Shown here: piece by piece, positions 56,402-63,645 of the stretch
Layout: each line of letters begins with the position of its first letter
Numbering within the stretch: position 1 is the stretch's first letter
From: Pseudomonas syringae KCTC 12500
Lineage (GTDB): Bacteria > Pseudomonadota > Gammaproteobacteria > Pseudomonadales > Pseudomonadaceae
Assembly: GCF_000507185.2 (NCBI RefSeq)
Contig: NZ_AYTM02000002.1
Location: 3,197,501 to 3,261,500 of the forward strand
Length of the DNA: 64,000 nucleotides
Direction of reading: 5' to 3'
Made by a program: the position numbers and the translations under genes
Notes under the pieces: model-generated
The model's input: the letters and a program-made list of their open reading frames with translations, nothing else
Told to the model about the DNA's origin: nothing
The model's database searches: none

Positions 56402-56478
56402 CGGGGTATAGCGCAGTCCGGTAGCGCGCCTGCTTTGGGAGCAGGATGTCAGGAGTTCGAATCCCCTTACCCCGACCA
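56402..56478 (+). tRNA. tRNA-Pro (anticodon TGG), copy 2
   Basis: 77 bases identical to copy 1. It is the tRNA nearest the integrase gene, so its 3' end is one of two candidate attachment sites (the other is tRNA-Lys). The 95-base spacer before it is unlike the spacers between the other tRNAs and contains a hairpin, TCCAAGGT / ACCTTGGA. Confidence 0.96.
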
Positions 56479-56805
56479 AACACTGTTGTGGCTGTATCTT
56501 TAGGACCTTGATGGGTGTTCATGTCTCAGTTTGAGGCAGGCTTTACCGTATGAGGGGTCTTATACCCAAACAAGCAGCCGTCTGTCGCGAAACATAGCGC
56601 CAGCAAGCTGTGATGTCAAATTGGAGCGCCCCGTACCGAGCGAAAGCTTGTGTACGGGGCGTTTTTTTTGGCAAAAAATGCTGTGCTGCGCGTGTATCGG
56701 CCCATATGGAGCAGTCATTAGGCCTGATAACTAAATAATCGGCATCGCGATGCATCTGCTGATAATGGCAGATTGAGTATTTTTACAAATATCCAACGCA
56801 AGTGA
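56479..56805. other. Non-coding gap between tRNA-Pro copy 2 and the integrase gene
   Basis: No convincing gene. It holds a strong terminator at 56627-56669 and an AT-rich last third. One junction of the mobile element is expected here or at the 3' end of a tRNA upstream. I found no copy of a tRNA 3' end elsewhere in the window, so the other junction is outside. Confidence 0.5.
56627..56669 (+). terminator. Strong Rho-independent terminator downstream of the tRNAs
   Basis: Perfect ten-base stem CGCCCCGTAC / GTACGGGGCG with a loop of 15 bases followed by eight T. It lies about 150 bases after tRNA-Pro copy 2 and can end the tRNA transcript, or a small RNA starting in the gap. Confidence 0.88.
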
Positions 56806-58209
56806 TCAGCCTGACCTGCCGATCCATCCGGCCAATTCCAGCATTTCCGGGCGTAGATGCCGAGCATCTTGGCTTGGGACAGGTCTTTCCTCGATCTCTG
56901 GTTCAGCACCAGTTCCTCCGCCGGCAATGTTGTTCTGTACCCACCTGGTGAGTTCTCCCAAGCTTCTCAACAGATCTTCTGGACTGGAGCAGCCTAACGG
57001 TAGCTGGCTGACTGCGGTGTCACGATCACTAGCGGGTGAGGGCGCCTCGTCGCGGTTCACTGTCCTGGTATCTGGAGCAGTTGATGGGCCCATGGTCGAG
57101 ACCGGTGTAGGCAGTGCGCGGGGCCTGGCCAATGCCCTGCAAGCTGAGCTTTCGGCTTCTGCAGTTGTTTCGCGAGTTGTAGTCGACGGAGTCAAGTCCT
57201 TAACTGGAGCAGATATTGATCGGTGTCTATCAGCACGCAGCGTCGCATCCGGTTTTGCCATATAGCTGATTTTGGCCGTCCGCTTTCCTCGTTCATTCAT
57301 CACCTCCCGCATCATGTCGTAGTCGGGTTCGATGTAATCCATCGTGGTAGCTATATTCGAGTGGTTCAGCAATTTCTTGGTCAGATAGATGTTGCGCTCC
57401 GGTAGCGTCATTAGCTCACTGGCGATCGTGTGTCGGAAGCGATGAGGCGTCATCCGTATACCGGTCATCGCAGTGAGTTTTTTATACATTGCCTCGACTT
57501 GGTTGGAGTTCATCTCATGGCGGCGGTAGTGGCCTGAAAATCTGTTTACGTTGAACAATTGGTCACCAGGCTGGAACCTCAAGGCCTTCGCTGCGTGCAT
57601 AAGCGTTTCTAGCTGAGCCATCAGGCCGTCCGGGATAGGAATCAGGAACTCACGATGAGTCTTCTCCGTTTCGCCTCTAACTCTGATCAGCCGGTCGCGC
57701 AGGTATACATCCGCATATCTCAGGCATAGCAGCGCGTTGAGCCTGATCCCCGTGTAGTAGAACGTTTCGAACACGCTCAGCCAGAACCAGGCAGGTGTAA
57801 TTTCTGTCCGTTTTGCGGTGGCACGCTCCTCTGCGGTCAGCATCCTCAACCAGTTACGAGCGCGGACGCTTGCGTCGTTCGCAACTGTCTTTTTTGGGCG
57901 CTTGGGCGGCATCACACGCGTGTTTTTAAGTGGGTTAACAACCAGATCCAGCAGACCGTGCTCGATTGCATAGCCGTATATGGTGCGCAAATGGCTGGAG
58001 TACGTGTTCCAGCTGCGCTTGGAGATCCGCTCGAGCTCAGACCTGCGCCAGTCAAGCATGTCGCGGTGGGTCGTCTCACAGGCAAGGCAGTCGCCGAAGA
58101 ATCTGACGTAGGATTTTGTGGCAGCCCAATAGATCTTGACGGTGTCGGGCCTAAGGTCATGAGTGAGTATGTATTCCTGGGTCAGTTCCGGAAGCGTCAT
58201 CGGTTTCAT
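56806..58209 (-). CDS. Tyrosine-type integrase of an integrative conjugative element
   Basis: A 467-residue phage-type integrase. The N-terminal core-binding region is at about 1-100; catalytic residues are Arg156 (TGIRLNALL), His256 and Arg259 (PHRFRHTIA), His283 (LLNHSNIA) and Tyr292 (MDYIE). After about residue 310 comes a long, Ser/Thr/Pro-rich tail of unusual composition. Its ATG overlaps the relaxase stop (ATGA), so expression is coupled to transfer. It is the gene closest to the tRNA cluster, as for integrases of PAPI-1/PPHGI-1 elements. It would insert into a tRNA 3' end. Confidence 0.92.
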   Translation of the reverse strand: MKPMTLPELTQEYILTHDLRPDTVKIYWAATKSYVRFFGDCLACETTHRDMLDWRRSELERISKRSWNTYSSHLRTIYGYAIEHGLLDLVVNPLKNTRVMPPKRPKKTVANDASVRARNWLRMLTAEERATAKRTEITPAWFWLSVFETFYYTGIRLNALLCLRYADVYLRDRLIRVRGETEKTHREFLIPIPDGLMAQLETLMHAAKALRFQPGDQLFNVNRFSGHYRRHEMNSNQVEAMYKKLTAMTGIRMTPHRFRHTIASELMTLPERNIYLTKKLLNHSNIATTMDYIEPDYDMMREVMNERGKRTAKISYMAKPDATLRADRHRSISAPVKDLTPSTTTRETTAEAESSACRALARPRALPTPVSTMGPSTAPDTRTVNRDEAPSPASDRDTAVSQLPLGCSSPEDLLRSLGELTRWVQNNIAGGGTGAEPEIEERPVPSQDARHLRPEMLELAGWIGRSG

Positions 58210-60110
58210 TCAGATGTGTCCTTGTCTACCAATTCTGCCAAGCTGATGACCGGGTTGTCATAGGGCACCTCGCTGAAAACGTCGGTAGGCTCTATGAGCA
58301 GATAGCCCCGCAGTTGCTTGCTTTTTCGTGGTCCTTTGACCAGGCATGTCCAGATGTTCAGGCCTGCGCCAGTCTTGCGATGTTTTTTCAGCTTCTCAAA
58401 AGAACGCTGAACGACCTGCCAAGCTTCCAGATCCCGCTCTTTAGCCTCACGCTCTATGTCTGGGTGCTCAAGTGCGTAACGTTTGAATATGTCCGGGCTC
58501 ACCAGGAACGCAGTGCCATCCACGGTATGCACACGTGCCTTGGCGTCATTGATGATGATCCTGTGGGAGATCACGCCCCCCTTCAGCCAGGTGAGGAAGT
58601 TCAAGCCGTGGCTTGAGCTACCTTCCGGCAAGACTTTTGCCGGCTCTTCGACTGGGGCTGTGTGGTTCTCTGCCTTGTTACCCACAAGCTGCCGAGGTTG
58701 GCTAAGATTGGTAGCTGCCGGAGGAGGGGGCAAAAACGGAATCTGATCATCATCGCCTACCGGCTCGGGTGCTGGTTGAGTCGGTGCTGTCGCTACCGGG
58801 TCCGGGAACAGATCGAGCAGCTCGTCCAGCGCATCAAAATCTTTTGCTGCAGCAGGTGCTTGCTTAGGTGCAGGGCGCGCTTCTGATGCTGATGCTGCAG
58901 GCGTATTTTTGCTGTTCACCGGTTGAGATTCGTCGCCTCCAGCAGGAACTTGCTCGTTGTCATCCGCCATTGGCGCAGATTCCACGGTCAGCGTGCCGGT
59001 ATACGTCTCAGGTCTATCAGTGGTGTTTGGCCAGATCAGTGCCGGCGCTATTTTCAGCACTGTGAACGTGTTCTTCCAGCCGCGACCATTATCGATGCTG
59101 GCCTTCCAAATGGCTTTTCCCTCTCCGTTGGGCTGAATGATCGCTTGATCCTGGAGCAGATTAAACATTGGGGCGTTGGAGGTGGGGATGTGCTCGATAC
59201 CCTGAGACAATAGAAGAGCTCTGAGCTGATCTACGGCTGGCTTGCTGACAAGCCACAAGCCTTCCTGAGTCAGCCATCCGTCCGAGGGGCCGTCGGGCTG
59301 GTTCAACTTGAATTTATCCGCCACGAGCATCCTCAAACCTTCAGCCAACTGCCGTTGGATAGACTGTTTGGGCGCTGACATAGCCCTACCAGGATTGCCT
59401 CCGAGTTCCTGTGCCACGGAAGCCTGGTCTGCTTGGGAGACAATTTCACCAAGGATATCGGCATGCTCATACTGACCTGCGAACGCGAACACGAGTTGAG
59501 ACCAGAGCTCGGGAAACCCGCTGAGCCAGTCCAGTGCCTTTGCCGGAATTACATTGGAGTAGATCAGCGACGAAGCGGCCCCATGTAACCGATAGTCTCG
59601 ACCTTTCACGTACTTGAATCGGTATGGCTGATCCAGAGGCCCATGCCATGGATGCCAGATAGTGCCATCTGCGAGCTCAACCTTGACGTCTACTGCAATC
59701 TTGCCCAGGTCGTGGACGAGCGCACCGTAGGCCGATGCTGCAGACCATGCTTCCGACTGGGCCGCCTGCGACTCGGGCGGTGCTCCGATGGGGAGCAAAT
59801 ACATTTGCCGTATCTTCAATGCGTAGGCGACGATTTCGAGACCGTGATCCAGCATGCCACCATGATATGCATGGTGGTGATTCTCAGAGGCAGGGAGATG
59901 CTGCACCAAGGCTGCATAGCTCTTGAATGCCTGCATGTAAAGGGTCTCGAACTGCTCACGCGGCAGAGAGGTCCGCTGCCAGATGTTTTCAATCAACTGG
60001 CGCCGTCGGGAAGTCGACAGCAACGCGTCGGGAGATTCTGGTTTGAAAAAGCCTGCAGCAGCATTGGACGATATCGGAGACGCTTTTCTTCGCGTGAAGA
60101 AACTGAGCAT
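58206..60110 (-). CDS. traI: TraI-type relaxase, MOBH family, of an integrative conjugative element
   Basis: A 634-residue protein with an N-terminal TraI_2/HD-like domain: the three-histidine ENHHHAYHGGMLDHGLEI near residue 75-92 and YGALVHDLGKIAVD, motifs of MOBH relaxases that nick oriT. The middle third is Pro/Ala-rich, and the C-terminal part (LNFLTWLKGGVISHRIIIND; TGAGLNIWTCLVKG) is the domain usual at the end of this family. Start chosen at ATG 60110; ATG 60122 is possible, neither has a clear ribosome site. The integrase follows with an overlap. Neighbours agree with one end of a PAPI-1-like element. Confidence 0.88.
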   Translation of the reverse strand: MLSFFTRRKASPISSNAAAGFFKPESPDALLSTSRRRQLIENIWQRTSLPREQFETLYMQAFKSYAALVQHLPASENHHHAYHGGMLDHGLEIVAYALKIRQMYLLPIGAPPESQAAQSEAWSAASAYGALVHDLGKIAVDVKVELADGTIWHPWHGPLDQPYRFKYVKGRDYRLHGAASSLIYSNVIPAKALDWLSGFPELWSQLVFAFAGQYEHADILGEIVSQADQASVAQELGGNPGRAMSAPKQSIQRQLAEGLRMLVADKFKLNQPDGPSDGWLTQEGLWLVSKPAVDQLRALLLSQGIEHIPTSNAPMFNLLQDQAIIQPNGEGKAIWKASIDNGRGWKNTFTVLKIAPALIWPNTTDRPETYTGTLTVESAPMADDNEQVPAGGDESQPVNSKNTPAASASEARPAPKQAPAAAKDFDALDELLDLFPDPVATAPTQPAPEPVGDDDQIPFLPPPPAATNLSQPRQLVGNKAENHTAPVEEPAKVLPEGSSSHGLNFLTWLKGGVISHRIIINDAKARVHTVDGTAFLVSPDIFKRYALEHPDIEREAKERDLEAWQVVQRSFEKLKKHRKTGAGLNIWTCLVKGPRKSKQLRGYLLIEPTDVFSEVPYDNPVISLAELVDKDTSE

Positions 60111-60122
60111 ATAGGCACCCAT

Positions 60123-60540
60123 GATGAAGTCATTGGTGGGCCTTTTGCTCTATATGGCTCAGCGTGACAAGTCGAAACCTATATCCGTCCTGGAAAGGTT
60201 ATATGCATAAGACGCCACCTGATTGGGCGGGATCCAAGCAGTGTCAGTAATCGGATGTTGCCACGCTTGCGTGGAAAAATGTAGCCTCCAAGTATCTGTT
60301 AAGTAACATTTTTTATAAAATTCATTTTTATGGAGGCCGCCTCTTGTACCCTTTTGGCATCCATTTCCGGCGGACTCGCCGGCCTTTTCGGGTAAGGCAC
60401 TTACCCTTATTCCCCCATTCCATTCAAACCCTTCGCTTTGCCATTTGCTTCAGCCCATTTCGCCCCTTTCGGTGCGGACGACGTGCGGCAGACGAAGATG
60501 GACAGCCCCTGGTCGAGTCGAAGTCAAAGGCATGGGGCAG
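60123..60540. other. Non-coding region upstream of the relaxase, oriT candidate
   Basis: About 420 bases with four inverted repeats: CCACGC-TT-GCGTGG (60261-60274); GCCTCCA and TGGAGGC flanking an AT-rich 40-base segment (60284-60290, 60331-60337); CCGGCG-GACT-CGCCGG (60367-60382); GGGTAAG-GCA-CTTACCC (60390-60406). Such a cluster beside a relaxase gene is what oriT regions look like; it also must hold the relaxase promoter. The open frames here have no domain and are not called. Confidence 0.5.
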
Positions 60541-61234
60541 TCAAAGCCCGACAGGCTGGATGAGCTCCGGTCCTTGATTCCGCACGTTCCCCACTGCGCG
60601 ATCAACCGGGAACCATTCAAAATCGTCAACAATCCTGCAGTGCTCTTTTGCCAACGCTTCGGCTTTCTGCGGTGCTGTTTCGGAATCAAGCCATGCCCGC
60701 GCATCTTCATGCTGTCAGTACCACCGGGCGGCGATCATGAATGTCCACCATTCCCGAGTCGCTTGCCGACGTGATGATGACGAACCCGTCACCATCATGC
60801 GGTTCAAGCCCTCTGTGCACCTGGGCCAACGCCGCGAAGAACATGGGCTTTTTACTCTTAAGGCGGATGAAGTAGGCCTGCTTTTTCTTGGGGTCATCCG
60901 GGTCCTTCACCCATTCAAACCAACCGTTCGCTGGTGCAACTGCCCGTCCGTTAGGCCATAGCTCCTTGAAGAATTTCCCCGTCATCACGGTTTCGACTCG
61001 CGCGTTGATTGGGGCTGGTCGTTTGCCTTTCGCCCAGAAAGGCTCCCACCCCCACCGAACCTTGTCGACACTCAGACCCTCCTCGGTGGGACGGATGATC
61101 TCAACCCGAGTGCTAGGAGCCACGTTGTAGCGCTCTATGGGCAGGAGATCGTATCCATTGATCACGATCTGCTCTGGGGCAAGCTCCTTGAGGTAGTGGT
61201 CCATGGATTCGTAGATCGAGTAGCGTCCGCACAT
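60541..61234 (-). pseudogene. SRAP (YedK/HMCES-type) family gene, frameshifted near its 3' end
   Basis: SRAP proteins cross-link to abasic sites in single-stranded DNA through Cys2. The first 175 codons (61234 to 60707) encode Cys2 (MCGRYSIYE), Asn77, Glu107 (WFEWVKD) and His166 (IHDRRPVVL), all active-site residues. The frame then stops at TGA in CTGACAGCATGAAGATG. Removing one base there restores a continuation, EDARAWLDSE through VDDFEWFPVDRAVGN to a stop at 60541, giving about 230 residues, the normal length. AGGGG precedes the ATG. A LexA box lies 73 bases upstream. Either a real frameshift or a sequencing error. Confidence 0.85.
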
Positions 61235-61306
61235 GATGTCACCCCTAATGTCACTCGTCGAAAATGCCTTTCAGTACGATTGACCGCGCGCTGGCCAAAG
61301 AGTTAA

Positions 61307-61322
61307 CTGTATATATATACAG
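61307..61322. promoter_or_regulatory. LexA operator between the SRAP gene and rulAB
   Basis: CTGTATATATATACAG, a perfect match to the gamma-proteobacterial SOS box. It lies 26 bases before the rulA start and 73 before the SRAP start on the other strand, so it can repress both in undamaged cells. Confidence 0.93.
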
Positions 61323-61347
61323 CTAACTTTATAGAAAGGTCTTCATT

Positions 61348-61782
61348 ATGAGCGTAGTCATTCTTGGTCCGTTGTCTGAAGGGGGTATCAAGCTACCGCT
61401 CTACTCATTTCAGGTGCCAGCTGGGTTTGCTTCTCCCGCTGTAGATTACATCGAGAAGCACGTGTCTCTAGACGAACTGGCCGAGGTACGGGCACCGCAT
61501 GTCTACCTGGCGAAAATTCTCGGAGACAGCATGATCGGGGCAGGTATTTTTGATAAGGATTTGATCGTCGTTGATCGCAGTCGCACTGCCGAGCATGGAG
61601 AGATCGTTGTGGCAGCGCTTAATAATTCGGAACCGATTTGCAAGCGGCTCTTCATGATGGATGGGGTTGTCAAACTTCAATCCGAAAATAGTGCCTACCC
61701 GTCCAAGCACATCCTGGAGGGTGACAACCTCGTCATCTGGGGCGTAGTGAACTACAGCATGCGCCGTCATGGAAAAGCATGA
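61348..61782 (+). CDS. rulA: UmuD-type protein of DNA polymerase V, RulA
   Basis: A 144-residue S24-family protein: self-cleavage site Ala25-Gly26 in QVPAGF, catalytic Ser61 in GDSMIGAG and Lys99 in ICKRLF, aligned with UmuD Ser60 and Lys97. RecA-stimulated cleavage yields the active form, which binds the UmuC partner for mutagenic bypass. The gene is directly downstream of a LexA box and overlaps rulB by 14 bases. rulAB operons of P. syringae confer UV tolerance. Confidence 0.94.
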   Translation: MSVVILGPLSEGGIKLPLYSFQVPAGFASPAVDYIEKHVSLDELAEVRAPHVYLAKILGDSMIGAGIFDKDLIVVDRSRTAEHGEIVVAALNNSEPICKRLFMMDGVVKLQSENSAYPSKHILEGDNLVIWGVVNYSMRRHGKA

Positions 61783-62014
61783 GGCTGTCTTCGCGCTTAT
61801 CGATTGCAATTGCTTCTATGCCAGCTGCGAGCGTGTTTTTCGTCCAGATCTGGAGAAAACGCCCATCGTGGTACTCAGCAATAACGACGGTTGCGTCATC
61901 GCCCGTAGCTACGACGCCAAGCCATTTGTGAAGATGGGGGCTCCCTATTTTCAGATCAAAGAGGTGTTGCGCCGCCACGGCATAAAGGTGTTCAGCAGCA
62001 ACTACGCGCTCTAG
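61769..62014 (+). pseudogene. rulB: Truncated UmuC-type polymerase gene rulB, interrupted
   Basis: Eighty-one residues of a Y-family DNA polymerase: catalytic Asp in ALIDCNCFYASCERVF, then VVLSNNDGCVIARSYDAKP and KVFSSNYAL. Family members have about 420 residues and continue after NYAL with Tyr-Gly-Asp. The frame here ends at TAG immediately after the NYAL codons (62011-62014), and the following sequence is unrelated, with recombinase genes. The palm domain is incomplete, so no polymerase is made. This conserved position in rulB is a known site for integron-like element insertion in P. syringae, to my memory. Confidence 0.9.
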
Positions 62015-62074
62015 TAAGTTAGGTGGAATGCTTTTGGACTACGCTGATTCTGTCGACGTTCTGGGGGATTGCCC
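62015..62074 (+). other. Left end of the element inserted in rulB
   Basis: About 60 bases between the rulB break and the first recombinase gene, beginning TAAGTTAGGTGGAATGC. This should contain the end recognised by the recombinases and the ribosome site GGGGGAT. No target duplication can be checked because the other end is outside the window. Confidence 0.5.
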
Positions 62075-63085
62075 ATGGCCTCTACTGCCTCTTATGAGCA
62101 CGTGCTTCACCGCTACCCCAGCGTTCAGGAATGGCTGACACTGCTCGATAACCTGGGAAGAGCGCCGGCTACTTTGGATGCGTACGGCAGGGGATTGGCG
62201 CATTACTTGCTCCACTGCGAAGCCTCCGGTCTGGAGGCTGAATCCATCACATTTGAGCAAGTCACGCTCTACATCCGTCGGCTACTGCCCGGGCAAGAAA
62301 ACGCGGTGGCGAGTTCGACCTTGCACCAGCGCCTCACCGCGATCCGCCTGTGGTACGACCACCTGGTTTTTCAGGGGCGTTGCGCACGGAATCCGGTACC
62401 TCGCGGTCAGCACGGCCGCTTGTGTCAGGTCCCTGGACATTCAGGCTTTGTGAGAGGGCTGGTACCTCGCTTGATAAAGCTGCCCGACATCCCCACGGAT
62501 GAGCAGTGGCGTTACTTTCTCAGCATCGCGGCCAGGTCGTCTATTCGTGATCGGCTTATGCTCTCGTTGGCGTACTGCGGTGCGCTCCGTCGTGCCGAAC
62601 TGGTGGCCCTTAGAATCGAAGACCTGGATCTCGCCCATCGACTCATTTCAGTGCGCGCAGAAACGACCAAAGGCCGACGCAGCCGTGTCGTGTGCTACAG
62701 CCCTGACATTGCGCCGATACTTGGAACGCATCTTCATGCCCTTCGTCTGGCCGGTTGGTCGAAAGGAGCCCTGTTTCGATCCGAGTCTGATCGCAATCGA
62801 GGTTCGGCACTCACGCGGTGGACGTGGAGTAAAACGGTAGAAAGATGGGCCGCAGACTCAAATCTGTCATGCCTGAGCACACACACTTTTCGTCATCTGC
62901 GACTCACGCATTTGGCTCGTGCGGGGTGGAAACTGCATGAGTTGACGGCCTATGCAGGTCACCGGGATCCGAAGACCACCTTGATTTATGTGCACCTGTC
63001 GGGCGCGGACCTGACTGCAAAAATGGCGCATTCGGTGGGTAGTCTGGACGCCCGACTGTTCGCTGAACTCTTCAAGTCGGAGTAA
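62075..63085 (+). CDS. Tyrosine recombinase of the element inserted in rulB
   Basis: A 336-residue XerC/D-like recombinase. SAM-like N-terminal domain to about residue 105; catalytic Arg172 (CGALRRAEL), His270 and Arg273 (STHTFRHL), His296 (YAGHRDPKTT) and Tyr305 (LIYVHLS). I start at ATG 62075 with GGGGGAT seven bases before it. It is the first of a set of closely spaced genes reading away from rulB. Distinct from the ICE integrase at 56806-58209, with which it shares little visible sequence. Confidence 0.9.
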   Translation: MASTASYEHVLHRYPSVQEWLTLLDNLGRAPATLDAYGRGLAHYLLHCEASGLEAESITFEQVTLYIRRLLPGQENAVASSTLHQRLTAIRLWYDHLVFQGRCARNPVPRGQHGRLCQVPGHSGFVRGLVPRLIKLPDIPTDEQWRYFLSIAARSSIRDRLMLSLAYCGALRRAELVALRIEDLDLAHRLISVRAETTKGRRSRVVCYSPDIAPILGTHLHALRLAGWSKGALFRSESDRNRGSALTRWTWSKTVERWAADSNLSCLSTHTFRHLRLTHLARAGWKLHELTAYAGHRDPKTTLIYVHLSGADLTAKMAHSVGSLDARLFAELFKSE

Positions 63086-63108
63086 TCGTCACGGGAGCAT
63101 TATTTACC

Positions 63109-63645
63109 ATGAGCTACGTGCCATTTGATGTGGATCATTATGAGCGTCAAGAGGAACTGTCGGATCTGGAGCGGACTATACTCTCGAATCGTCGGTATCG
63201 TTCCGACTGGGCCTATCTACAATCGAGTGTACCCAGACTCGTTATTCCTCTAATTGATCTCGTGGCACACGCTGGCGTTTCGGATCGATTGGCGGTCTCC
63301 TCTGTGTCCGTCATTCTCTGGCACGTTAGTAGGACTGATATCCCCTATTGGTCTTGGTCAGAAATGCAGTGGTTGGCTCTCCTCGATACCCAAGCTGGGT
63401 CGCGCCCTTTTCTGGCAGCGGTCGCATACCACATGGGAGGTTTTCGTACGCCACAGCGCATTACCAAATTTCGCCAATCTGCGATTTATGCATCATTCAT
63501 TTTCGGGCACAAGATATTCAAGGATGAGCTCACTCGTTTAAGCACGGTTTTGAAATCACTGGGCTACACAGCGCGTCACCTTAAAAAATTCCTGAGTGGC
63601 GTGCTGGGGGCATTGATGTTGGAAAACGGCGACCCTCGGCTTTAG
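63109..63645 (+). CDS. Unknown protein, probably the N-terminal part of a large tyrosine recombinase
   Basis: A 178-residue open frame starting MSYVPFDVDHYERQEE, with GGGAG 12 bases before the ATG. No catalytic recombinase motif is visible in it. It ends in TAG, and the same reading frame is open directly after the stop through to the window edge with recombinase-like content. It may therefore be the first part of one broken gene, or a separate small accessory protein as found in other recombinase trios. It follows the 336-residue recombinase by 23 bases. Confidence 0.6.
   Translation: MSYVPFDVDHYERQEELSDLERTILSNRRYRSDWAYLQSSVPRLVIPLIDLVAHAGVSDRLAVSSVSVILWHVSRTDIPYWSWSEMQWLALLDTQAGSRPFLAAVAYHMGGFRTPQRITKFRQSAIYASFIFGHKIFKDELTRLSTVLKSLGYTARHLKKFLSGVLGALMLENGDPRL

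Noticed and set aside
60344..60774. Two open frames on the + strand (77 and 109 codons) upstream and antisense to the SRAP gene
   Set aside because: They overlap the frameshifted SRAP gene or the hairpin region, and show no domain or credible ribosome site.
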